A stretch of 25,171 bases of DNA from DASUFP01 sp036274495 (GTDB taxonomy: Bacteria > Bacteroidota > Bacteroidia > AKYH767-A > OLB10): positions 1 to 25,171 of the forward strand of contig DASUFP010000071.1 of NCBI GenBank assembly GCA_036274495.1. Direction: 5' to 3'. Position 1 is the stretch's first letter; each line of letters begins with the position of its first letter. This document shows, piece after piece, positions 1 through 7,486 of this stretch. The translations under genes and the position numbers were made by a program. The notes beneath the pieces were generated by a model that was given only the letters and a program-made list of their open reading frames with translations, searched no databases and was not told the DNA's origin.

Positions 1-2441
1 TATACAGAACTTGTTGCTATGTTGCCTGTAAAGTTTACATACCCTGTGTCGATCTGCATGGTTCCTTTTGCGGTTGACATCAGGTGACCAATTTTGAAAT
101 CAACAAAGGAGTGTGCCTGATCAAAAACGTAGGTGCCGGAAAGTGTGCTGATATTTTCGCTGTTTTTGGCATCGGCACTCATGGCAGGAACAGCTGTATT
201 AGGCATAGCCGGCTCTGCTTTTTTAAGTGCGATTAAAGGCGCTATTACCAGTGCGACAACGGACATAAGCTTTAATAAAATGTTCAGGCTGGGGCCCGAT
301 GTGTCTTTGAAGGGATCACCAACAGTATCACCAACCACTGCGGCTTTGTGCGGCTCTGATTTTTTGAAGTACTGTTTTCCATTGATCTCAACACCTTCTT
401 CAAACATTTTCTTGGCATTGTCCCACGCGCCTCCGGCGTTAGATTGAAATATCGCCATCAAAACACCTGAAACAGTAACGCCTGCAAGTAAACCGCCCAG
501 TGCTTCGGCACCGAAAATAGGAAGGAAGCCTACCGTAATAGGAACCAGAACTGCCATCAAACCCGGTACAACCATTTGTTTGATTGCAGCTGCAGTAGAA
601 ATCTCAACACATTTGCCATATTCAGCGACACCATCAGCAGCTTCAAATATTTTCTTATCGCCGTCGCTCCATTCTGTCATTTCGGTATCACCATTCTTAC
701 GCATTACCTCAAGTGCATTTTTTAATGCGGGGATCGTGTTAAACTGCCGGCGAACTTCTTCAATCATTGCCATTGCTGCTCTGCCAACAGCATTCATTGC
801 CAAAGCAGAAAACACAAATGGAAGCATACCACCGATAAATAAGCCGGCAATTACTTCTGATTTGGAAATGTCGATGGCTTTGATGTGCGCTGCAGTCATG
901 TAGGCACCAAACAATGCCAAAGCAGTTAATGCTGCGGAAGCAATTGCAAATCCTTTTCCAATGGCAGCGGTTGTATTTCCAACTGCATCGAGTTTATCGG
1001 TGATTTTTCTGACTTCTTTAGGCAGTTCTGACATTTCAGCAATTCCTCCTGCGTTATCGGATATGGGTCCATACGCATCAACGGCAAGCTGTATTCCCAG
1101 ATTACTAAGCATTCCTACAGCGGCAATGGCAATACCATAGAGTCCGCCAAAATGAAATGCACCAATTATTGAAAAGGCGATTAGCAGAATCGGGATAGCT
1201 GTAGACATCATTCCTACACCTAAGCCGGCAATGATATTTGTTGCTGCTCCTGTTGACGATTGCCGCACGATTGATAATACAGGTTTTTTCCCGGTACCTG
1301 TGTAGTATTCGGTAACCAACCCCACGAGAAGGCCTGCAACAAGTCCTATGATTGTAGCAATGAAGATACCGGTTGATGTGTATTGGTTGCCCAGATTAGG
1401 ATCAGCCCATGTATACAGCGGATCTTTAAACCACCAGGTTTCTGGCAGCATACCTTTAATGATAAACCATGATGCGATTACCATGAGTATGGATGAACCG
1501 AATTCACCAATGTTCAATGCCCGCTGGGGATCACCGCCCTCTTTTACACGCACAAAGAAGGTTCCGATGATTGACATTACAATTCCGGTTGCGGCCAAAA
1601 CCAAAGGCAGTATTACCGCAGACAAGCCGTTATACGAAGTATCGAGTGAAACAAAATCAGAACTCATAAAGGCGGCTCCAAGTACCATTGTGCCGACAAT
1701 AGAACCTACATACGATTCGAAAAGGTCAGCTCCCATTCCGGCAACATCTCCAACGTTGTCTCCGACATTATCAGCAATTGTTGCAGGGTTTAAAGGATGA
1801 TCTTCAGGAATTCCTGCTTCAACTTTTCCAACCAGATCAGCACCAACATCGGCAGCTTTTGTATAGATACCTCCGCCAACACGTGCAAACAATGCAATGG
1901 AAGATGCGCCGAAAGAAAATCCGGTAACAACTGTAATCACACGATTCAGGTTTTCGGCTGTATCAGTACCAAATTCTGACTGGTACATGATGAAGAGTGA
2001 ACTGAGGCCAAGCACACCTAAGCCTACAACGCCCATGCCCATAACTGATCCGCCGGCAAAAGCTATTTCAAGCGCCTTTCCCATTCCGCTGCGTGCTGCA
2101 TTGGTTGTCCTGACATTGGCTTTTGTTGCGACACGCATTCCAATAAATCCTGCCAATCCCGAACAAAATGCGCCGCAAATAAATGAAACTGCAACCATTG
2201 GCGAAGAGGTCTCACTGTTTGCCGACCACCCGAGCAAAATGGCAACACAGATTACAAATATCGCAAGCACCTTGTATTCGGCTTTAAGGAAAGCCATGGC
2301 ACCTTCGGCAATGTGACCGGCAATCTTGCGCATTTTGTCGTTACCCGGATCCTGTTTGTTGATCCAGGCCGATTTCCAAACCGTATATAATAGACCCAGG
2401 ACACCGAATGCGGGAATCATGTAAAGAATGTTGTCGAACAT
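1..2441 (-). CDS. hppA: Membrane-bound ion-translocating pyrophosphatase with C-terminal YceI-like domain (3' end cut off)
   Basis: Hydrolyses pyrophosphate and uses the energy to pump Na+ and/or H+ out across the inner membrane. The ATG is at 2441 and 813 residues are visible without a stop. The pyrophosphate-binding motifs are present: DVGADLVGKVE from residue 198 and ADNVGDNVGDVAG at 223-235. In GADLFESY the gate acid is E242, three residues after D239, as in Na+-pumping types. GNTTAAIGKG (488-497) has Ala492 and Gly495, the pattern of K+-dependent enzymes. The ion-gate motif GDPFKD lies at 708-713 and the last helix at about 719-739. Family members normally end near here. This one continues through an Ala/Pro-rich linker (740-768) into residues 769-813, which resemble the start of a YceI domain (FDQAHS, then FKIGHLM). 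Both termini of this enzyme family face outside, so the extra domain would be periplasmic. The enzyme call is certain. The YceI call is from pattern only and the domain is cut by the window edge. Confidence 0.95.
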   Translation of the reverse strand, partial: MFDNILYMIPAFGVLGLLYTVWKSAWINKQDPGNDKMRKIAGHIAEGAMAFLKAEYKVLAIFVICVAILLGWSANSETSSPMVAVSFICGAFCSGLAGFIGMRVATKANVRTTNAARSGMGKALEIAFAGGSVMGMGVVGLGVLGLSSLFIMYQSEFGTDTAENLNRVITVVTGFSFGASSIALFARVGGGIYTKAADVGADLVGKVEAGIPEDHPLNPATIADNVGDNVGDVAGMGADLFESYVGSIVGTMVLGAAFMSSDFVSLDTSYNGLSAVILPLVLAATGIVMSIIGTFFVRVKEGGDPQRALNIGEFGSSILMVIASWFIIKGMLPETWWFKDPLYTWADPNLGNQYTSTGIFIATIIGLVAGLLVGLVTEYYTGTGKKPVLSIVRQSSTGAATNIIAGLGVGMMSTAIPILLIAFSIIGAFHFGGLYGIAIAAVGMLSNLGIQLAVDAYGPISDNAGGIAEMSELPKEVRKITDKLDAVGNTTAAIGKGFAIASAALTALALFGAYMTAAHIKAIDISKSEVIAGLFIGGMLPFVFSALAMNAVGRAAMAMIEEVRRQFNTIPALKNALEVMRKNGDTEMTEWSDGDKKIFEAADGVAEYGKCVEISTAAAIKQMVVPGLMAVLVPITVGFLPIFGAEALGGLLAGVTVSGVLMAIFQSNAGGAWDNAKKMFEEGVEINGKQYFKKSEPHKAAVVGDTVGDPFKDTSGPSLNILLKLMSVVALVIAPLIALKKAEPAMPNTAVPAMSADAKNSENISTLSGTYVFDQAHSFVDFKIGHLMSTAKGTMQIDTGYVNFTGNIATSSV

Positions 2442-2518
2442 AAATTATTGAATTATAGTTAGTTGTTGATAAATTTCTGTTGCAAGGGCACTAAGGTAAT
2501 CCAAATGCCTTTCTTCTG

Positions 2519-2526
2519 CAAAGCTA
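2519..2526 (-). promoter_or_regulatory. Candidate -7 element of hppA promoter
   Basis: The minus strand reads TAGCTTTG here, an exact match to the Bacteroidota -7 consensus TAnnTTTG, about 80 bases upstream of the hppA ATG and within the 141-base gap after pdhB. I see no TTG at the expected -33 distance, so the site rests on one element. If real, it lets hppA be expressed independently of pdhB. Confidence 0.45.
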
Positions 2527-2582
2527 AAATGTTACCTAATTGTTTACCGTATAAAAGTGGTAAGTGGTGGTGAAGCAAGTAT

Positions 2583-3566
2583 TTACCCCTTCACGTAAAG
2601 AACCTCTTTAACGGCCTTTACAACTCTTGAAACATTCGGCAAATAGGCTTCAATAAGAGTCGGAGCATAGGGAAGGGGTACATCCCCGCCCATAATGCGG
2701 ATAACAGGAGCATCGAGATAATCAAATGCATCGCGCTGTACGGCAAAACCAATTTCAGACGCAATGGAGGCCAGCGGCCACGATTCCTCAATAACAACCA
2801 GCCTGTTTGTTTTCTTCACAGAGTTAATGATGGTTGCATAGTCAATAGGCCTGACGGTTCTCAAATCTATAACTTCCGCATCAATCTGTTCTTTGGCAAG
2901 TTCTTCAGCAGACTGCAATGCCACCTTCATCATTTTTCCAAATGACACCAGGGTTACATCCTTACCAGAACGTTTTGTATCAGCTACCCCTATAGGCATA
3001 AGGTATTCTCCTTCGGGTACCATCCCTTTATCGCCATACATCTGTTCCGATTCCATAAAAATTACCGGATCATTATCACGAATAGATGATTTCAGCAAGC
3101 CTTTTGCATCAGCCGGATTACTCGGAATAACAACCTTTAAACCGGGACAGTTGGCATACCAGCTTTCGAAAGCCTGAGAATGCTGGGAACTCAACATACC
3201 TGCTGATGCAGTTGGTCCCCTGAACACAATGGGTACATTGAAATTGCCACCTGACATCGACATCATTTTTGCCGCAGAGTTAATAACCTGGTCAATGGCT
3301 ACAAGTGAAAAGTTAAAAGTCATGAATTCAATGACCGGTCGCAGTCCGTTCATAGCTGCTCCAACACCAATGCCCGCAAAGCCAAGCTCAGCAATAGGGG
3401 TGTCAATTACCCGCTTCGGACCAAAAATATCGAGCATGCCCTGGCTTACCTTATACGCTCCGTTATATTCGGCTACCTCTTCACCCATGAGAAAAACTTT
3501 CTCATCGCGGTGCATTTCTTCAGTCAATGCTTCACGAAGTGCTTCACGGAATTGCAGTTCTTTCAT
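2583..3566 (-). CDS. pdhB: Pyruvate dehydrogenase E1 component, beta subunit
   Basis: Beta subunit of the thiamine-diphosphate-dependent E1 of the pyruvate dehydrogenase complex, which decarboxylates pyruvate and passes the acetyl group to lipoyl E2 in the cytoplasm. At 327 residues it is the normal length for a separate beta chain. The sequence follows mitochondrial and bacterial E1 beta closely. Glu60 in DTPIAE is the conserved residue that activates the cofactor, His129 in SSQHSQ matches the active-site histidine, and the FMTFNFS and NSAAK stretches of the subunit core are present. No alpha subunit or E2/E3 gene lies nearby, so pdhA must be elsewhere, an arrangement I believe is common in Bacteroidota. 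Branched-chain 2-oxoacid dehydrogenase beta is the main alternative, but the close match to pyruvate-type E1 beta favours pdhB. The ATG start is followed directly by the conserved N-terminus. Confidence 0.93.
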   Translation of the reverse strand: MKELQFREALREALTEEMHRDEKVFLMGEEVAEYNGAYKVSQGMLDIFGPKRVIDTPIAELGFAGIGVGAAMNGLRPVIEFMTFNFSLVAIDQVINSAAKMMSMSGGNFNVPIVFRGPTASAGMLSSQHSQAFESWYANCPGLKVVIPSNPADAKGLLKSSIRDNDPVIFMESEQMYGDKGMVPEGEYLMPIGVADTKRSGKDVTLVSFGKMMKVALQSAEELAKEQIDAEVIDLRTVRPIDYATIINSVKKTNRLVVIEESWPLASIASEIGFAVQRDAFDYLDAPVIRIMGGDVPLPYAPTLIEAYLPNVSRVVKAVKEVLYVKG

Positions 3567-3614
3567 AAATAGGACCTTGAGATATTAAACAGGGGAGGTT
3601 AAAAAATTGAATGG

Positions 3615-3622
3615 CAAAAATA
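3615..3622 (-). promoter_or_regulatory. Candidate -7 element of pdhB promoter
   Basis: The minus strand reads TATTTTTG, matching TAnnTTTG, about 50 bases upstream of the pdhB ATG and inside the 127-base gap after the TPR gene. No -33 TTG is at the standard spacing. The site is AT-rich, so a chance match is quite possible. Confidence 0.3.
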
Positions 3623-3693
3623 GGAAATTATTCAGGCAGTGGGAGAGGTCCTGAATGCGGCCAATATCAGGTCAGGAAAACTCTTAACTGGTA

Positions 3694-4005
3694 TTATTCC
3701 GATAGTTCCTCAAGAGCACCTGAAAGTTCGGAAAAGGTATGGTTATCCCCAATTTGCCTGGCAATTGCCATTCCCCGCTTGAATTCTGAAGCTGCAAGAT
3801 CTGTGTGTCCCTGTTTCACAAGCAATTTTCCAAATTGATAACATACGGGTAAATACTTCGGATTTTCTTTTACCAATTGTTCAAAAAGTAATCCGGCCTC
3901 CTTTTCCTGCCCGGTCTTGAGGTATTCGAGGGCAAGTGCGTATTTCAAAAAAGGATCATCCGGCTCATTTTTCAGATAATCCTTAAGTGTCTGAATCCGA
4001 TTCAT
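3694..4005 (-). CDS. Small tetratricopeptide-repeat protein
   Basis: A 103-residue protein made almost entirely of TPR-like helix pairs. Residues about 18-50 (FLKYALALEYLKTGQEKEAG and following) and 52-86 (YLPVCYQFGKLLVKQGHTDL and following) fit the TPR pattern of small and large residues. There is no signal peptide or membrane segment, so it should be a cytoplasmic protein-protein interaction module. It lies upstream of pdhB on the same strand with a 127-base gap, so co-transcription is possible but not shown. No specific function can be given; small TPR proteins of this kind are usually annotated only by the repeat. The ATG at 4005 is the only good start. Confidence 0.8.
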   Translation of the reverse strand: MNRIQTLKDYLKNEPDDPFLKYALALEYLKTGQEKEAGLLFEQLVKENPKYLPVCYQFGKLLVKQGHTDLAASEFKRGMAIARQIGDNHTFSELSGALEELSE

Positions 4006-4231
4006 TTAATTATAAAATTCATTGGTTTTCACAAAGGTGCCTTATTCCGGTTAAAATCATAGTGTAACCGATCTGAAAAGGTAAAACAAATGTGTTTTTA
4101 TAAGAAATAATAAGATTTAACATAGCAATTAACGACTGATTATCAATAAAGTAACAATCCAATGCCCTTTCATACCGAAACAAATTTAATTGACTTTCGT
4201 AAAGGGTCCCGGTGCATTAAAACTTAACTAA

Positions 4232-5374
4232 GTGAAAATCAAAAACCAACTTTCGACCCGTCTCAATCAGACAACTGCCTTGAGGCGTTTAGCTATTGCA
4301 ACTTCATTGGTTGCAATTGTAATCAGTGTCGCAATGTTCTTATCGGAGTCCTTTCGGTCCGAAAAAGCATTTGCAATTGCCTGCGAAAGTTCCTATACCC
4401 TTAACTGGGCTGATCCTACAACCTGGACTGTTACCTGCGGATCTGTGAACGCTTCCAACTGGAATGTAAAAGGACTAACATGCACTTATTTTAGCCCTTT
4501 ATTTACTGCTTCCGGAATACCCGGAGGACCCATTCGTCAGGTTGATATTTCAGCCCGGATAAATCAAAGCGGTAACCTTGATGGTAATGATACTGCCTGG
4601 GTGTATTTGTATGTGAATGGAGTAATTCAAAATACATATACTTATATCGGTGACAGCAGTACTGCCGTATTCATTACCACCCGAACGCTTTCCGTTCCGT
4701 CGGGTGGAACCTACATGGTTAGTATCAAATTAAAGAATGATAAAAGTAATGAATTGTGGCAGATCAAAAATGGTGATGTAACTACCTGCCTGAGAACATT
4801 GACACCGTTACCCGTTGAATTATCTGCCTTTTCAGCCACTGTTAATACTGATAGGAAAGTTAAAGTTGACTGGACCACACAATCTGAATTGAACAACGAT
4901 TATTTTACGCTTGAAAGGAGCGCTGATGGGTCACAATTTGAGCAGCTTGCCAGAGTCCAGGGAGGTGGAACCGTACTCACCCCAAAATATTATTCGTTTA
5001 CTGACAACGAACCGTTACAGGGTAATAACTACTACAGGTTATCACAGACCGACTACGATGGAAAGACAATTGTTTACAATATTGTTGTAGCAAAAGTTGG
5101 TACCAAAACCGATCATACCACCGAAATAAAGGTTATTCCAAATCCTTTTCACAACGAATTCAATGTTACCGTTTCGTCCGATTTAGACCAGAATGTAAAA
5201 CTTAATCTGGTTTCGGTAACGGGAACTATTGTTTATTCCAACACCTTTACCCTGCATTCCGGTGAAAATGTGCTTACAGGAACGTTACAATCCAGAGTAG
5301 TTCCGGGAGTTTACAGCGTTCAGGTAATTAACGACAACGGACTGGTAGGTACTGCCAAGGCTATTTGTAAATAA
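4232..5374 (+). CDS. Secreted protein with type IX secretion C-terminal sorting domain
   Basis: A 380-residue exported protein of unknown function with a GTG start. Residues 1-19 are basic, 20-37 form the hydrophobic core of an N-terminal signal, and cleavage is likely near 48-50. Residues about 51-190 form a beta-rich domain I do not recognise; it contains several cysteines and a DGNDTAWVYLYVNG stretch like a carbohydrate-binding beta-sandwich. From residue 193 (LPVELSAFSA, then WTTQSELNNDYFTLERS) comes the Ig/Fn3-like module frequent in Bacteroidota surface proteins. Residues about 298-380 (KVIPNPFHNEFNV through a final Lys) match the type A sorting domain that sends proteins across the outer membrane by the Por/type IX system. 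It sits between the divergent pdhB group and etfBA and has no obvious operon partner. An adhesin or surface-attached binding protein is plausible; no catalytic motif is visible. Confidence 0.85.
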   Translation: MKIKNQLSTRLNQTTALRRLAIATSLVAIVISVAMFLSESFRSEKAFAIACESSYTLNWADPTTWTVTCGSVNASNWNVKGLTCTYFSPLFTASGIPGGPIRQVDISARINQSGNLDGNDTAWVYLYVNGVIQNTYTYIGDSSTAVFITTRTLSVPSGGTYMVSIKLKNDKSNELWQIKNGDVTTCLRTLTPLPVELSAFSATVNTDRKVKVDWTTQSELNNDYFTLERSADGSQFEQLARVQGGGTVLTPKYYSFTDNEPLQGNNYYRLSQTDYDGKTIVYNIVVAKVGTKTDHTTEIKVIPNPFHNEFNVTVSSDLDQNVKLNLVSVTGTIVYSNTFTLHSGENVLTGTLQSRVVPGVYSVQVINDNGLVGTAKAICK

Positions 5375-5570
5375 CCGGTACTCGGCAACCCTGTCTCCGG
5401 CCGGCATCAGCCATTCCGGAACAATGCACCCTGCAAATCCGGTACTTGTTAACAATTGAATTTTCATTTATTTTAAGTAATTGATTATTAGCTTATTTGT
5501 AAAATCAGTTGTTCGGTCCGTTATTGCTCAAACGCACTGGTAGGAAGCGATAAAAATCGGCTTTTTAGAC

Positions 5571-5578
5571 TACCTTTG
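5571..5578 (+). promoter_or_regulatory. Candidate -7 element of etfBA promoter
   Basis: TACCTTTG exactly matches the Bacteroidota -7 consensus TAnnTTTG and ends 19 bases before the etfB ATG, giving a very short leader. The same octamer serves as the rpsL -7 element in this window. No TTG is found at the -33 position, so strength is uncertain. Confidence 0.6.
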
Positions 5579-5597
5579 CGTTCCCAAATAACAGCCT

Positions 5598-6335
5598 ATG
5601 AAAATTCTTGTTTGCATCAGTCATGTCCCTGATACTACCTCAAAAATTAATTTTTCAGCAGACAACAAATCCTTTGAAACTGCAGGCATACAGTTTATAA
5701 TTAACCCTTATGATGAAATCGCTTTAACGCGTGCACTGGAGTTAACTGAAAGTTCCGGCGGTACAGTAACTGCCATTACGGTGGGTGACGTTTCCACAGA
5801 ACCAACCATCAGAAAAGCCCTTGCTATCGGAGCCACCGATGCCATCCGGGTTAATGCGCTTCCGCGGGATGCCAATTTTGTAGCTACGCAGATTTCCAAT
5901 CATGCAAAAAACGGCGGATACGATCTTATTCTGACAGGCAGGGAATCTATCGATTATAACGGATCTCAGGTTGCGGCCATGATAGCAGAAATGCTTGAAA
6001 TCCCTTCAGTGAGTATATGTAAATCATTACAGGTTGAGGGCACCAATGTTACGTTAGAAAGAGAAATTGAAGGTGGCAAAGAAATTATTCAGTGTCCGCT
6101 TCCTGTAGTTGCCGGAGCATCTGAAGGAATGGCAGAACCACGCATTCCGAATATGAGAGGCATTATGTCGGCCCGTACAAAACCTTTGCAGGTTATTGAG
6201 GCAACAGAAGTGCCGGTGTTAACGGAAGTAGTAGGTTACGACAAACCAAAACCAAGAGGAACAGTTACCTTGATTGATCCGGATCAGGTTGAGAAACTTG
6301 TTGAGTTACTGCACACCGAAGCTAAAGTAATTTAA
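5598..6335 (+). CDS. etfB: Electron transfer flavoprotein, beta subunit
   Basis: Small subunit of the soluble heterodimeric flavoprotein that takes electrons from acyl-CoA and related dehydrogenases and passes them to the quinone pool. It has 245 residues, as usual. Visible landmarks are the start MKILVCISHVPDT, NPYDEIALTRALEL, the AMP-binding stretch GRESIDYNGSQV at 114-125, and the ETF-beta signature around 154-171 (EREIEGGKEIIQCPLPVV). The partner etfA follows after 92 bases on the same strand. A short leader with a Bacteroidota -7 element lies directly upstream. FixA-type proteins are related, but no fixC/fixX or quinone oxidoreductase gene is nearby, so the general ETF name is preferred. 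Confidence 0.95.
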   Translation: MKILVCISHVPDTTSKINFSADNKSFETAGIQFIINPYDEIALTRALELTESSGGTVTAITVGDVSTEPTIRKALAIGATDAIRVNALPRDANFVATQISNHAKNGGYDLILTGRESIDYNGSQVAAMIAEMLEIPSVSICKSLQVEGTNVTLEREIEGGKEIIQCPLPVVAGASEGMAEPRIPNMRGIMSARTKPLQVIEATEVPVLTEVVGYDKPKPRGTVTLIDPDQVEKLVELLHTEAKVI

Positions 6336-6427
6336 CCAAACATACGGAAGCATCGGGTAATCAATTTATAGTTTCCCTACTATCGTTTTTGTCAACATTA
6401 CGTTTAACCTAAATTAAAATAATTAAG

Positions 6428-7402
6428 ATGTCAGTATTGGTATATTGTGAAAATGCTTCCGGTAAGTTTAAAAAATCGACTTATGAAGCATTGTCGTATG
6501 GAGCAGCTGTGGCTGGAATGACAGGCGGACAATTAGCAGCAATATCGATTGGAGATGTATCAAATGATGAATTGAATAACCTTGCCAGGTACGGTGCATC
6601 GAAAGTATATAACGCCAATGCCAGCAACCTGAAAAACTTTACCGGATCATCCTATTCGGCTGTGATATCCGCTGCGGCTGCCGAAATGAATGCTTCAGTT
6701 GTGGTGATGTCAAATTCATTTTCAGGTAAAGGACTTGCGCCCAGAGTTGCGGTGAAATTAAAAGCCGGTCTTGTAGATGGAGCAATTGCATTGCCTGATA
6801 CATCAGCAGGATTTACCGTTCGTAAAAATGCATTCAGTGGTAAAGCATTTGCCGATGTAAATGTGCTATCCGCAGTCAAAGTGATTTCTGTGGTTCCAAA
6901 TTCTTATAAAGTAACCGAAGCCCCGGTTACTGCGGAAATCATTGTCTTTAATCCATCATTGCCGGCCTGGACAGCTAAAGAAGAGGTTAAGGAGATCGTT
7001 AAAGCATCCGATATCATTTCGTTGCCTGAAGCGGAGTTGGTCGTTTCGGCCGGGCGTGGCTTAAAAGGACCCGAAAACTGGGGTATGATTGAAACACTGG
7101 CAGGATTGCTCGGAGCTGCAACAGCATGCAGCAAACCTGTTTCAGATGCTCACTGGAGACCCCATTCGGAACACGTGGGGCAAACCGGAATTTCAATCAG
7201 CCCAAATTTATACATAGCCATTGGCATTTCCGGAGCAATTCAGCATTTAGCAGGAGTAAGTTCAAGTAAAACAATAGTCGTAATAAACAAAGATCCGGAG
7301 GCCCCCTTCTTTAAATCAGCCGATTACGGCATTGTTGGCGATGCATTTGAGGTGGTACCCAAACTCATTGAAGCCGTTAAAAAGTTTAAATCTGCCAATT
7401 GA
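6428..7402 (+). CDS. etfA: Electron transfer flavoprotein, alpha subunit
   Basis: Large subunit of the ETF heterodimer; it carries the FAD. It has 324 residues. The N-terminal half is the ETF domain shared with the beta subunit. The C-terminal FAD domain (about 200-322) is fully conserved: SAGRGLKGPENWG with Arg210, KPVSDAHWRPHSEHVGQTG, LYIAIGISGAIQHLAG, and INKDPEAPFFKSADYGIVGD. It follows etfB and should be co-transcribed with it, although the 92-base AT-rich spacer leaves room for an internal start site. The bifunctional-nuclease gene follows after 84 bases. Confidence 0.96.
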   Translation: MSVLVYCENASGKFKKSTYEALSYGAAVAGMTGGQLAAISIGDVSNDELNNLARYGASKVYNANASNLKNFTGSSYSAVISAAAAEMNASVVVMSNSFSGKGLAPRVAVKLKAGLVDGAIALPDTSAGFTVRKNAFSGKAFADVNVLSAVKVISVVPNSYKVTEAPVTAEIIVFNPSLPAWTAKEEVKEIVKASDIISLPEAELVVSAGRGLKGPENWGMIETLAGLLGAATACSKPVSDAHWRPHSEHVGQTGISISPNLYIAIGISGAIQHLAGVSSSKTIVVINKDPEAPFFKSADYGIVGDAFEVVPKLIEAVKKFKSAN

Positions 7403-7458
7403 TTTCACTCCGCGTGACGGCTTTAGAAACAAAAATAATCTGTATATTTAACATCTGA

Positions 7459-7476
7459 AACGTTAGCAATAACGTT
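7459..7476 (+). promoter_or_regulatory. Perfect 7-bp hairpin with GCAA loop before the nuclease gene
   Basis: The sequence AACGTTA-GCAA-TAACGTT is a perfect 7-base inverted repeat with a 4-base loop, and GCAA is a stable GNRA tetraloop in RNA. It ends 10 bases before the ATG at 7487, where a ribosome would bind. There is no U-run after it, so it does not look like an intrinsic terminator. It could be a translational control or RNA-processing hairpin, or a DNA operator with two AACGTT palindromes 12 bases apart. Function is unproven. Confidence 0.4.
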
Positions 7477-7486
7477 GAAATAAAGC

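Noticed and set aside
133..2316. Plus-strand open frames at 133-447, 580-903, 1348-1800 and 1897-2316
   Set aside because: They are antisense to the fully conserved hppA frame, have no family-like sequence and are shadows of it.
3649..3677. TCCTGA/TCAGGA inverted repeat between the TPR gene and pdhB
   Set aside because: Arms are only six bases, the loop is 17 bases and no T-run follows on either strand, so it is not a credible terminator.
3611..3838. Plus-strand open frame of 75 codons
   Set aside because: It overlaps the TPR gene antisense and has low-complexity, unrecognisable sequence.
5375..5446. Repeated CCGGTACT after the type IX cargo gene
   Set aside because: An eight-base direct repeat 64 bases apart is too short to mean an attachment site or mobile element.
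5285..5467. Minus-strand 60-codon open frame at the end of the type IX cargo gene
   Set aside because: Antisense to the sorting domain, with no recognisable product.
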